In this document: positions 8,779-17,462 of the stretch, in pieces
Numbering within the stretch: the stretch's first letter is position 1
Layout of the letters: each line of letters opens with the position of its first letter
Assembly (NCBI RefSeq): GCF_003967355.1
Contig: NZ_BIFH01000055.1
Location: 1-64,000, forward strand
DNA length: 64,000 nt
Source of the DNA: Embleya hyalina
Lineage (GTDB): Bacteria; Actinomycetota; Actinomycetes; Streptomycetales; Streptomycetaceae
Reading direction: 5' to 3'
Translations under genes and position numbers: made by a program
The notes under the pieces: generated by a model
Databases searched by the model: none
Seen by the model: only the letters and a program-made list of their open reading frames with translations
What the model was told of the DNA's origin: nothing

Positions 8779-8820
8779 GAATCCATTGTTGTGATGCAGG
8801 TCACACGAAGTAATGGATTC
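8779..8820. promoter_or_regulatory. Nested inverted repeat with a perfect CRP-type site
   Basis: Outer arms GAATCCATT (8779-8787) and AATGGATTC (8812-8820) are perfect 9-bp inverted repeats. Inside, 8790-8805 reads TGTGA, six bases, TCACA, the exact CRP/FNR-family consensus. It is about 135 bases upstream of the first gene of the polyketide operon and 330 bases from the previous gene. A role as a Crp-family site is inferred from sequence only. Confidence 0.55.
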
Positions 8821-8875
8821 ATCGATCGGCAGGTCGGACCCTCGCCATAACCGACAGTAAGCATCCGAACACGTC

Positions 8876-8891
8876 AATGGACTTGTCCATT
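8876..8891. promoter_or_regulatory. 16-bp palindrome, candidate operator
   Basis: AATGGAC and GTCCATT form perfect 7-bp arms around TT, 63 bases before the start at 8955. The AATGGA half-site also forms the outer arms of the repeat at 8779-8820, so one dimeric regulator could contact both places. Confidence 0.45.
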
Positions 8892-8954
8892 CGGAGCGTC
8901 ACGTGGTGGCCTTATTTTTCCATACGGGGTACCCGCGGTGATTCTTGGGGTGAC

Positions 8955-9980
8955 ATGGATACGGGGATTTTCCTCTCCCTCGGCGACAGCGTCGCACAGG
9001 GAGAGGGGGACGAGTTGCCGGACGGTTCGCGCCGGGGGTGGGTGCGCCGACTGGCCCCGCTCCTCGGTGACGTATGCGGGCGTCTGGCGGTCGTCGATCT
9101 CGCCGAACGCAACGCCCGTGCCCCACAGGTACGGATCCGGCAACTCCCGGCGGCGGCCCGGACCCCGGCGCGGATCGCGTCGGTCGTCGTCGGCATGAAC
9201 GACGCCCTGGGTTCCTTCTCGCCCGAGGGCTACCGGCGCAACTACGAGGCGATCGTCGGCGAGTTGTCCGCGATCGCGCCGATCGTGCTGACCGCGACCC
9301 TCGCCGACCTCTCGCCGCGCCTCGGCCTGGCTCCGCTCGACGCGGAGCGGGTGGGTCGGCAGATTCGCCAGGCGAACACCGTCGTTCGCGAGGTCTCCGC
9401 CAAATACCGGACCGTCTGTCTGGACGCCGACACGGTCGGCGGCTCGACCGAGGAACGGTTGTGGCTGCCCGACGGACTGCACCCGAGCCCGGCGGGCCAT
9501 CGGCTCATCGCGACCGCGTTCGCGGAACTCATCCGTGAGCGCCTGGGCGGTGCCGGGGGTGCCGCCACGCCGGGTGCGCGCCTCGACGCGCGGCGCTTCA
9601 CCCACCTGGCGCTGCACCCGCGGCGCGAGGCGATCGCGGCGACCCTGGCCGAGGACGTCGAATTGTGGACGCCGGCAACCCCGCACGCGTTCACGGGCCG
9701 GGAAGCCGTATCGACCGTCCTGGCGATCTTCCTCGGGGATGTGGTCGACGATCTTTCCTACGGGCGAGGATTCGAACAGGCCGACTCCCTCTGTATGACT
9801 TTCTCCGGAAGAATTTCGGGCCACCCCTGCGAAGGCGTCGATATCGTGGAACTCGACGCGGCCGGACTCGTCCGGCGCTGCACGGTTTTCATTCGCCCGC
9901 TCCCGGCCGTCCTCGCCATGTCGAGAAAACTTGCGGTATCCCTGGGGGAATCGGGTGTCCCCGTGGCGTCCGGTACCTGA
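8955..9980 (+). CDS. SGNH/GDSL hydrolase fused to an NTF2/SnoaL-like domain
   Basis: 341 residues. The first 200 form an SGNH hydrolase: block I FLSLGDSVAQGEGD (nucleophile Ser12), a GMND-type block near residue 82, and block V DGLHPSPAGHR with Asp173 and His176. About residues 215-325 read as an NTF2/SnoaL-like fold (HPRREAIAATLAEDVELWTP...FTGREAVSTVLAIFLGD...VDIVELDAAGLVRRCTVFIRPLPAV). The protein could release or deacylate a thioester-bound polyketide and then guide its cyclisation, an inference from position as first gene of the operon. The ATG at 8955 follows a GGGG stretch; an upstream in-frame ATG at 8877 overlaps the palindrome and is unlikely. Codon GC falls towards the 3' end. Confidence 0.82.
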   Translation: MDTGIFLSLGDSVAQGEGDELPDGSRRGWVRRLAPLLGDVCGRLAVVDLAERNARAPQVRIRQLPAAARTPARIASVVVGMNDALGSFSPEGYRRNYEAIVGELSAIAPIVLTATLADLSPRLGLAPLDAERVGRQIRQANTVVREVSAKYRTVCLDADTVGGSTEERLWLPDGLHPSPAGHRLIATAFAELIRERLGGAGGAATPGARLDARRFTHLALHPRREAIAATLAEDVELWTPATPHAFTGREAVSTVLAIFLGDVVDDLSYGRGFEQADSLCMTFSGRISGHPCEGVDIVELDAAGLVRRCTVFIRPLPAVLAMSRKLAVSLGESGVPVASGT

Positions 9981-10073
9981 GGCGGCAATGTGCGACAGGA
10001 ACGACTCCTGTGGTGATTTTCGAACGATACGTACACGCCCGAAGGGGCAACACCCGTGAAAGGGGCAGGATCG

Positions 10074-11447
10074 ATGGGTGACGGCACGGCTTTTCTGTTT
10101 CCGGGACAGGGCGCCTATCTGGAGTCCGTCTTCACCGAGTTGCGTCGACACCGCGTCGAGGTCGCCGAGGTCTTCGCCGAGATCGACGCGAGCGTGGCCG
10201 GATCGGACCACGTCGCCCCGATCTCGCCGATCCTGTTGCGTGATGCTCCGCCCACGTTGGACACCCTCCTCGACACCGACCCGGACACCCTGCAACTCGC
10301 CCTGTACGGGACGTCGTTGGCGATCCACCGGATTCTCACCGCCGAGGGGGTCAAGCCCGCGGTGCTCGTCGGACACAGCCTCGGTGAGATCGCCGCGCTC
10401 GTCGCCGCCGGCGCGTTCGGCGTGGGCGAGGGGGCGGTCGTCGTGGCCAGGCGCAGCGCCGCGTTGCGTTCGGCGGCCGGCCCGGGCACGGACACGGGCG
10501 CCGGCGGCATGCTGGCCCTCGGGGCCGGCGTCCGGCGCGTTCTGGGGCTCGTCGAGTTCGTCGGGGCGGCGGGCCTGGTGGTCGCCGTGGAGAACAGCCC
10601 TCGCCAGACGGTGGTCTCGGGGCCCGAAGCGGCGCTGGCCCCGGTCCACGACATCGCGCGTCGGGCCGGCATCGAGTCCGTCCGGGTCCGCTCTCCCTAC
10701 CCGTTCCACGGCCCGCTGCTGGCCGCCGCGGCGGACGCGTTCCACCGCGACATCCGTGACCTGCGGCGGAGTTGGTTCCGGCTGCCGGTCTACTCGCCCA
10801 TCCTGGGCCGCCATTACACCGACGAGGACGATCTCGGGTCGCTCCTGGCGAGCCACCTCACCCGCCGCGTGCACTTTCTCGGCGCGCTCCGCCACCTGCA
10901 CGACACCGGGACGGACGTGTTCGTGGAATGCGGCGCCCGGAACACCCTCACGCGCCTCGTCCGCAAGAGCCTCCCCGAGGTGAACGCCATCGCGTGCACC
11001 GTCGCGGGACGGTCGCCGGTCGTGTCGTTGCGCGAGGCGGTCGACGAACTCCGCGGCGGCCCCGCGACGAGCCCGTCGCCCGTGGGCGAGCACGCGTCGA
11101 CGGCGGATGTACCGGCGGCGCACGTCCCGATCCCGGATGTACCCGCTGTATCGGACACTTCCCGCGTCCCCGCGCCCCCGCTCGATCGGGCGGGCGTGAT
11201 CGATGGCATCACGCGGATGTACGCGCGGGCGGTGGAGTATCCCGAAGAGGTGTTCACCGAGGACGTCGAACTCGAAGCAGACCTGGGCATCGACTCGGTG
11301 AAGCAGACCGAACTGCTCGCGCGGGTGGCCGAGCAGTACGGATTGCCGGAGCTGACGGCCGATTTCCGGATCGGTCGCTACGGAACGCTGGGGCGCATCG
11401 CGGATCTGGTGATCACGCACGGCTCCGGCGTGCCCGTCCCGGCGTAG
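10074..11447 (+). CDS. Free-standing acyltransferase-ACP didomain protein
   Basis: This 457-residue protein loads and carries the extender unit for the synthase encoded next. The AT domain (about residues 1-310) has FLFPGQGAY, the nucleophile Ser102 in VGHSLGEIAAL and catalytic His212 in YPFHGPLL. A 55-residue Pro/Ala-rich linker follows. The C-terminal ACP (about 370-450) has the phosphopantetheine attachment Ser408 in LGIDSVKQTELL, the signature style of iterative PUFA and enediyne-type ACPs rather than modular ones. An in-frame GTG at 10056 exists, but the ATG at 10074 has the better AGGA site. AT and ACP supplied in trans are needed because the synthase lacks both. Confidence 0.9.
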   Translation: MGDGTAFLFPGQGAYLESVFTELRRHRVEVAEVFAEIDASVAGSDHVAPISPILLRDAPPTLDTLLDTDPDTLQLALYGTSLAIHRILTAEGVKPAVLVGHSLGEIAALVAAGAFGVGEGAVVVARRSAALRSAAGPGTDTGAGGMLALGAGVRRVLGLVEFVGAAGLVVAVENSPRQTVVSGPEAALAPVHDIARRAGIESVRVRSPYPFHGPLLAAAADAFHRDIRDLRRSWFRLPVYSPILGRHYTDEDDLGSLLASHLTRRVHFLGALRHLHDTGTDVFVECGARNTLTRLVRKSLPEVNAIACTVAGRSPVVSLREAVDELRGGPATSPSPVGEHASTADVPAAHVPIPDVPAVSDTSRVPAPPLDRAGVIDGITRMYARAVEYPEEVFTEDVELEADLGIDSVKQTELLARVAEQYGLPELTADFRIGRYGTLGRIADLVITHGSGVPVPA

Positions 11448-11500
11448 GCCCCGCCCTCTCCCGTTTCCCGCGTACTCGCGTACTTCACGAAGGACCATCA

Positions 11501-14500
11501 ATGTTCGATCTCCAGGGGAAGATCGCCCTCGTCACCGGTGGTGGCAAGGGCGTCGGACGGGTCATCGCGCGCAAGTTCGTCGAGCACGGGGCCACCGTCG
11601 TCATCAACTGTTTCCATTCACCGGACGCCGCCCGCGCCACGCAGGCCGAACTGCGGGCGGCGGGCGGCGAGGTCCACCTCGTCCGGGCCTCCGTGGCACG
11701 GCGCCCCCGGGTCGAGGAGATGTTCGAGCGGATCGGGGAACTGGTCGGCGGCATCGACATCCTGGTCAACAACGCCGCCTCGGGCGCGCTGCTCCCCCAT
11801 GCCGACCTCGAGGAGCAGCATTGGCAACGGGCCTTCGACACCAACCTCAAGGGCAGCCTGTGGTGTTCGGAACTGGCCGCTCCCCTGATGGCCGCGCGGG
11901 GCGGCGGGTCGATCGTGAACCTCTCCTCGATCGGCGCGGGCCTGGTCATCGGCAACTACTTGTCGGTCGGCACGTCGAAGGCGGCGGTCGAGGCGCTGAC
12001 CCGCTATCTCGCGGTCGAGCTCGCCCCGGACAACATCCGGGTCAACACGGCTTCGTGCAGCCTCATCGAGGGGGACGTCGCCCGGTTGTTCCCGCGCGCG
12101 GCGGAGATGCGGGACGTGACGGTCGCCGCGACCCCGCTCGGGAGGCTCGCGTCGGAGGCCGACCTCGCCAACGTCGTGCTGTTCCTGGCGTCGGAGGCGG
12201 CCGGGTGGGTGACCGGACAGGTCCTCCTCGCCGACGGCGGACTGTCCCTGGCCGGGTCGATCCTGTCTCCGCCGGGCGAGCCCGCCCGCAGGGTCGCGCC
12301 GGCGGCGGTCGCCGGCGGCGATGACGACGGCGGCGACCCTACGGACGACACCGACACCGTCGCAGCCGCCACCACCTACGACACCGCGGACGCCCCGGAC
12401 GCCGCGAACACCCCGGACAGCGCGAACGCCCCGGGCACCCCGGACGGCACGAACACCACGGACCCCGACGCCCGAACCATCGCCATCGTGGGCATGGGCC
12501 TGGTGGTCCCCGGCGCCGACACCCCCGAGGAGTTCTGGCGGGTGCGCACCCGCGGGGACGTGGTGTTCTCCGAGCCGGGCGATCGATGGGACCTCACCTC
12601 CTTCCACTCCCCCGATCCCGACGCCGAGGACCGCACCTATTCGCGAGCCGGCGGCTACATCACGTCCGCCGCCCGACGACCGGACGACCCTGCGGAGGAG
12701 TTCACCGCGCACTGGTTGCGGCACGCGTTGCGTCAGGCCCTGGACGGCGTGGCGCGGCGCGAGGACGACCGCTGGTCGTTCGTGGTCGGCTACACGGCGG
12801 ACGGCAGCCAGCACCTGGAGGAGGCGACGGTCGCGGCGGGGCTGCGCGGCCGGCTCCGCGACCTCCTCCCGGAGGACCGGCGCCGGGAATTGGGCGAACG
12901 ACTCGACGACCTGATCCGGGAACGGCTCCCGCACGCGGGCCCATCGCCCGAGGAGTATCTGCCGCACCAGGTCGGCCATCGCGCGATGCGGGGACTGCTG
13001 CCCGCCGACACCGAGCCGCTGATGGTCGACACCGCGTGCTCGTCCTCGCTGTACGCGATCGACATCGGCGTCAAGAACCTGCTGTCCGGCACCAGCGACG
13101 TGGCCGCCTGCGGCGGGGCGTTCGGCCTGGGTCCGCGCGGCTCCACGCTGTTCGCCAAACTGCACGGCCTGTCCCGGAGCGGCCGGGTGCGGGCATTGGA
13201 CAAGGACAGCGACGGCGTCCTGTTCTCGGACGGCGCCGGCGTGGTGATCCTCAAGACGCTGCGTCGGGCGCGGGCGGACGGGGATCGGATCCTGGGCGTG
13301 CTCGCCGGTATCGGGACGTCCTCCGACGGCAAGGGCAAGGCCGTGTACGCGCCCAGCGCCGACGGCCAGCGCCTGGCGGTGTCGCGGGCCCAGCGGGCCG
13401 CCGGGCTGACCGGGGCGGACATCGACTGGGTGGTCGCGCATGCCACCGGCACTCCCGCCGGTGATCTGGCGGAGTTCGACGCGCTGCGCGACACCATGGC
13501 CTCGAACCGCGATTGTCGGGTCACCTCGAACAAGTCGCTGATCGGCCATACCGGTTGGGCCGCCGGGGTGGTCTCGCTGATCGAGGTCCTGCTCGGCTTC
13601 GCGCACGAGCGCATCCCTGCGCAGTTCCGGTTCGACGAGCCGCCCGCGGAGTTCCGCATCGACTCCACCAACCTGGAGATCCCCACCTCCTCCCGTGCGT
13701 GGCCCGCCTCGGCGCACCGGCCCCGAACCGCGGCGGTCTCCGGGTTCGGATTCGGCGGCACCAACGCGCACCTGATCGTCCGCGACCGGCCGGCGACGAC
13801 ACCCGCCGGGCCCGCCCGTCGGGCCGAGGGGCGGCTCGCCGTCGTCGGCTGGAGCGCGGCCCTTCCCGGGGACCCGTCGCCGGCCGAGGTGCGGGCGTGG
13901 CTGCGCGGGGAGGGCCCGGAGCCCGCGGCCCGGTTCGGCGACAGCTTTCCGCTGCCGTCCGTCGCCGAGGTGCGCATCCCGCCGGCGACGCTGCGCACGA
14001 TCGACCGCTGCCAGCTGATGATCCTGCGCTGTGTGGGTCGACTGCGGCCGGCGCTCGGTGACTTCTGGTCCTCGGTCCGCGACACCACCGGCGTGCTGGT
14101 GGGCCACCTGGGCCCCACGCGCAATGCCACGTCGTACGCGCTGCGGTGCTACCTCGACCATCTGGAACGCGTCGCGGCCGAGCATCCCGGGCTGGGCTCG
14201 GACCCGGATTTCAAGGCCGCGTTCGGGTCGTTCCGGGAGACGGTCCGGGCCCTGGTGCCGCCCGGGAACGAGAACTCGTTCCCGGGGATCATGCCCAACG
14301 TCATCGCGGCCAGGGTGGCCAACCACTTCGACTTCCACGGGCTCAATCTGACGGTCGACACCGGATTCTCGGGTGGCTTCGCGGCGGTGCGGCTGGCCGA
14401 GGAGTATCTGCGCTGGGGCGACCTCGATCTCGCCCTGGTGTGCGGGATCAACGGCAACAGCACGGCCGAGTTGCGGCACGTGCTGGGCGACGCCCTGGCC

Positions 14501-17386
14501 CGCTCGGGCGAGATCGGCGAGGGGGCCTTCATGCTCGCGCTCGCCCTCGAAACCAGGGCCCGGGCGGCGGGACTGCCGATCCTGGGCACCCTCGCCGCCG
14601 ACGACGGCCGGGCCGGTCCCGACGAGGTGCCCGAGATCCGCTGCGATCCGACCCGCGCGCGGCGCAGCCACCTCGCGGGTGACGCGGCGCGGTCGTTGAT
14701 CGAGGCGCTGGTCTCGCCGGCCCCGGTGACGGCGGTGTCCTGCGCGGATCCGCTGACCGGCCGGACCTCGCGCATGCTCGTCCGCGGCCCGGGCCGGCGG
14801 GAGCCGGCCGCTTCGCTGGTGCGGCGGCATGTGGTGCGTCTGGAGGCCGAGCCGTACGAGCGGGTGGGCGCGCCGATCCCGGCCCTGGGCGAGGAGACCC
14901 TGGTGCTGACCGACCGTGCCGACCTGGCGGCGGCCCTGGCGACGGCGGATCCGGGCGGCGCGATCGTGGTCTGCACGGATCCGTCGGCGCCGCGCGTCCC
15001 GGGGCGGCACGTCCTGGCCGAGGTCGACCCGGCGGCCCTGGACGCGCTGATCCGGCCGGTGCGCGACCGGATCCGGCACCTGCGGGTGGTGACCGATCTC
15101 GGCGACCCGGCCCGGGGCGTCACCGACGCGGCCCTGGGCCTGCACGACGCGCTGTTCCTGGCACTGCGCTCCCTGCACGGGCAACTGCGCGAGCGGCGCG
15201 GCACGTTCGCGACCCTGCTGCTCGGCGGCCTGCCCGAGGGCACCTTGCATCCGGTCTCGGGCCTGTTCACCGGCCTGGTCAAGAGCGCGGCGCTGGAGCT
15301 GGGCGGGGTGCGGTGCTGGGCGGTGGTGACCGGTTCATCGGCGCTCGACCCGGGCCTGGCCCGGCTGGCCGCCGAATCGTGCGCGCGCCACACACTGCCC
15401 GTGGTCGTCTACGACGGATCGCTGCGCAAGTGTTTCGTCCCCCGGCCCGCGCCGACCTCGCCGGCGGGCGCGCCGCTCCTGGACCGTTCCTCGGTCGTCG
15501 TCGGCGTCGGCGGCGCGCGCGGGATCACCGCCGAGACGCTGGTGGCGCTGGCCGAGTCGACGTCCGCCCGGATCTGGGTGCTCGGTTCCAATCCCCTGGA
15601 CGCCCACCCTCCGGAGGTCTTCGCCGACGCCGGGGACGCCTTCGCCCGGCGCCGCCCGGAGTTCGTCCGGAGCGGGCTGCGCACCGACCCCGGTGTCTCG
15701 GTGGCCGAACTCGGCCGCCGCTTCGACCGACTGCTCCAGGCCCGGACGGCGCGCGCCAATCTGGACCGGATGGCCGCGCACAGCGGCGCGGACCGGGTCC
15801 GCTACCTCACCTGCGACGTGCGCGACCCGGCGGCGGTACGGCGGGCGTTCGCGACGATCCACGCGGCCGACGGCCGGATCGACCTGCTGGTCAACGGCGC
15901 CGGGCTCAATCGGGGTGCGTCGCTGGGCGACAAACGTTTCGAGGAGTTCCGGCGCATCCGCGACGTCAAGGTACGCGGCTACCGCAATCTCAAGCAGGCG
16001 CTCGCCGCGCACCCGCCGGCCGTGTGGTGCAACTTCGGCTCGCTGGTCGGTTTCACCGGTCAGGAGGGCGAGGCGGACTACGCCGCGGCGAACGATTTCC
16101 TGGCCTCGGCGGCGGGTTGGGCCAACCTCGCGGAGGGCGCGGACGAGTACACGATCGGCTGGACGTTGTGGCGCGACGTGGGCCTGGGGGCGGATCCGGT
16201 GACCGCCGCGTTCATGGCGCGCAGCGGCCAATTCAGCGGCATGGGCACGGGCGAGGGGGTCGGCCACTTCCTGGCCGAGCTGGGCCGGGCCCGGCACGAG
16301 CCGTCCGTGCTGCACATCGGCGACACCGAGCGGGCGGCGATCGAGGCCAGGATGCCGGGGTTGTTGCGCGCCGCCGAGGCCCTTCCCCCGGCGTTCGCGC
16401 CCGCCCCGGCCGCGGACTTCTACCTGGGACGCCGCGTGGTGGACGAACCCGACCGGCTGCTCGTCGAGCGCGAACTCGACCCGGAGACGGACGGATACCT
16501 GGCCGATCATCTCGTCGACGGCGTGCCGACCCTGCCCGGGACGCTGGTACCGGAGATCGCCGCGGAGGCCGCGCTGGCGCTGAGCCCCGGTTGGTGTGTG
16601 ACGGCGCTGAGCGAACTGGGCTTCAGTACGTTCCTGCGGGTGTATCCGGGGCGCGCGAAGTCGCCCTTTCGGATCGACGCGCGCGTCCGGGCGCAGACCC
16701 CGGAGGAGCGTGTGGTCGCCGTCCGGGTGGTGTCGGACGTCCGCGCCCCGCAGGGCACGTTGCTCCGCGAGGACCGGTTGCACTTCGAGGCGACGGTGCA
16801 CCTGCGGCGCGAGCCGATCGCCGCGCCGACGAGCGCGCGTTGGCCCGCGTCGGTCGGCGAGGTCGCGGTGCCGGACCCGTACCACGTACCGAACCCGGCG
16901 GTGCTGCTCACCGGCGCGTTCGTGTCCACGACGGACACGCGCGTGCACCCGTACGGGAATCGCGCGACGTTCGTGCTCCCGCCGGCGCGGCGCCATGCCG
17001 CGTTCGCGAGGTTCGTGCTGCCCGCGGTGCTGCTCGACGGGCTGGCCAGGGTGGCCGTGCTGACCCCGGGTCGGTTCGTTCCGCTGGCGGCGCCGGTCTC
17101 CGTACGGCGGATCGACGTCTTCGATCGCCGCAACGACGTCGAACTGGCGGACGCGTATCCGGAGGGCGTGGACCTGTACTGCACGCCCAAGGGCGTCGAC
17201 CTGACCGATCCCGGGGTGGTCAACACGCTGAGCGCGGTCGCCCCGGACGGCCGGACGCTGCTGCGGATGACGGGGCTGCGCGGCGTCGTCCTGGGCTACC
17301 TGGACACCGTCGACGGCGGCTTTCGCAGCGTCGAACAGGTGCGGCGGGCGACGGCCGATCCGGGCGTGGCGGCGGCGCACGCGTGA
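11501..17386 (+). CDS. Iterative type I polyketide synthase, ENR-KS-CLF-KR-DH
   Basis: 1961 residues. Residues 1-255 form an SDR-type enoyl reductase of the FabL class (GGGKGVGRVIARKF, VNNAASGALLP), with the Tyr153-x6-Lys160 spacing that distinguishes FabL from ordinary SDRs. An Asp/Thr/Ala/Pro-rich linker leads to an active KS (about 326-775) with Cys513 in DTACSSS, His647 in HATGT and His683 in NKSLIGHTG. Residues 785-1110 are KS-like, but the Cys position is Phe956 (VDTGFSGG), so this is a chain-length-factor-like domain. The KR (about 1325-1640) has GGARGIT and Tyr1527 in YAAANDF. The hot-dog DH (about 1640-1950) has His1670 in HLVDGVPTLP. No AT, ACP or thioesterase is present. ATG at 11501 follows AAGGA. 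The KS-CLF pairing recalls PUFA and heterocyst-glycolipid synthases; the product is unknown. Confidence 0.88.
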   Translation: MFDLQGKIALVTGGGKGVGRVIARKFVEHGATVVINCFHSPDAARATQAELRAAGGEVHLVRASVARRPRVEEMFERIGELVGGIDILVNNAASGALLPHADLEEQHWQRAFDTNLKGSLWCSELAAPLMAARGGGSIVNLSSIGAGLVIGNYLSVGTSKAAVEALTRYLAVELAPDNIRVNTASCSLIEGDVARLFPRAAEMRDVTVAATPLGRLASEADLANVVLFLASEAAGWVTGQVLLADGGLSLAGSILSPPGEPARRVAPAAVAGGDDDGGDPTDDTDTVAAATTYDTADAPDAANTPDSANAPGTPDGTNTTDPDARTIAIVGMGLVVPGADTPEEFWRVRTRGDVVFSEPGDRWDLTSFHSPDPDAEDRTYSRAGGYITSAARRPDDPAEEFTAHWLRHALRQALDGVARREDDRWSFVVGYTADGSQHLEEATVAAGLRGRLRDLLPEDRRRELGERLDDLIRERLPHAGPSPEEYLPHQVGHRAMRGLLPADTEPLMVDTACSSSLYAIDIGVKNLLSGTSDVAACGGAFGLGPRGSTLFAKLHGLSRSGRVRALDKDSDGVLFSDGAGVVILKTLRRARADGDRILGVLAGIGTSSDGKGKAVYAPSADGQRLAVSRAQRAAGLTGADIDWVVAHATGTPAGDLAEFDALRDTMASNRDCRVTSNKSLIGHTGWAAGVVSLIEVLLGFAHERIPAQFRFDEPPAEFRIDSTNLEIPTSSRAWPASAHRPRTAAVSGFGFGGTNAHLIVRDRPATTPAGPARRAEGRLAVVGWSAALPGDPSPAEVRAWLRGEGPEPAARFGDSFPLPSVAEVRIPPATLRTIDRCQLMILRCVGRLRPALGDFWSSVRDTTGVLVGHLGPTRNATSYALRCYLDHLERVAAEHPGLGSDPDFKAAFGSFRETVRALVPPGNENSFPGIMPNVIAARVANHFDFHGLNLTVDTGFSGGFAAVRLAEEYLRWGDLDLALVCGINGNSTAELRHVLGDALARSGEIGEGAFMLALALETRARAAGLPILGTLAADDGRAGPDEVPEIRCDPTRARRSHLAGDAARSLIEALVSPAPVTAVSCADPLTGRTSRMLVRGPGRREPAASLVRRHVVRLEAEPYERVGAPIPALGEETLVLTDRADLAAALATADPGGAIVVCTDPSAPRVPGRHVLAEVDPAALDALIRPVRDRIRHLRVVTDLGDPARGVTDAALGLHDALFLALRSLHGQLRERRGTFATLLLGGLPEGTLHPVSGLFTGLVKSAALELGGVRCWAVVTGSSALDPGLARLAAESCARHTLPVVVYDGSLRKCFVPRPAPTSPAGAPLLDRSSVVVGVGGARGITAETLVALAESTSARIWVLGSNPLDAHPPEVFADAGDAFARRRPEFVRSGLRTDPGVSVAELGRRFDRLLQARTARANLDRMAAHSGADRVRYLTCDVRDPAAVRRAFATIHAADGRIDLLVNGAGLNRGASLGDKRFEEFRRIRDVKVRGYRNLKQALAAHPPAVWCNFGSLVGFTGQEGEADYAAANDFLASAAGWANLAEGADEYTIGWTLWRDVGLGADPVTAAFMARSGQFSGMGTGEGVGHFLAELGRARHEPSVLHIGDTERAAIEARMPGLLRAAEALPPAFAPAPAADFYLGRRVVDEPDRLLVERELDPETDGYLADHLVDGVPTLPGTLVPEIAAEAALALSPGWCVTALSELGFSTFLRVYPGRAKSPFRIDARVRAQTPEERVVAVRVVSDVRAPQGTLLREDRLHFEATVHLRREPIAAPTSARWPASVGEVAVPDPYHVPNPAVLLTGAFVSTTDTRVHPYGNRATFVLPPARRHAAFARFVLPAVLLDGLARVAVLTPGRFVPLAAPVSVRRIDVFDRRNDVELADAYPEGVDLYCTPKGVDLTDPGVVNTLSAVAPDGRTLLRMTGLRGVVLGYLDTVDGGFRSVEQVRRATADPGVAAAHA

Positions 17387-17462
17387 CACCCCGCCCGGCT
17401 CGCCCGATCCGCCCGGCGGCACTCCTCGACGCACGAGAAGACACGAGAAGAGAGGCAACTCC

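Larger units (their letters stand above)
8461..8954. promoter_or_regulatory. Long, comparatively AT-rich leader of the polyketide operon
   Basis: These 494 bases hold no coding-like ORF. The right half (about 8690-8954) is much richer in A and T than the rest of the window and carries several palindromes, including a CRP-type site. The left part holds two copies of CGACATCCCGGCC 16 bases apart. It most likely contains the main promoter of the operon starting at 8955. Confidence 0.6.

Noticed and set aside
8874-11501. 875-codon open frame on the reverse strand across the SGNH and AT-ACP genes
   Set aside because: It is antisense to genes with clear catalytic motifs, its translation is Arg/Gly/Asp-rich without any domain, and high GC routinely opens such frames.
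11618-15250. 1210-codon reverse-strand frame over the synthase
   Set aside because: Same reasoning: low-complexity translation opposite intact ENR, KS and CLF domains.
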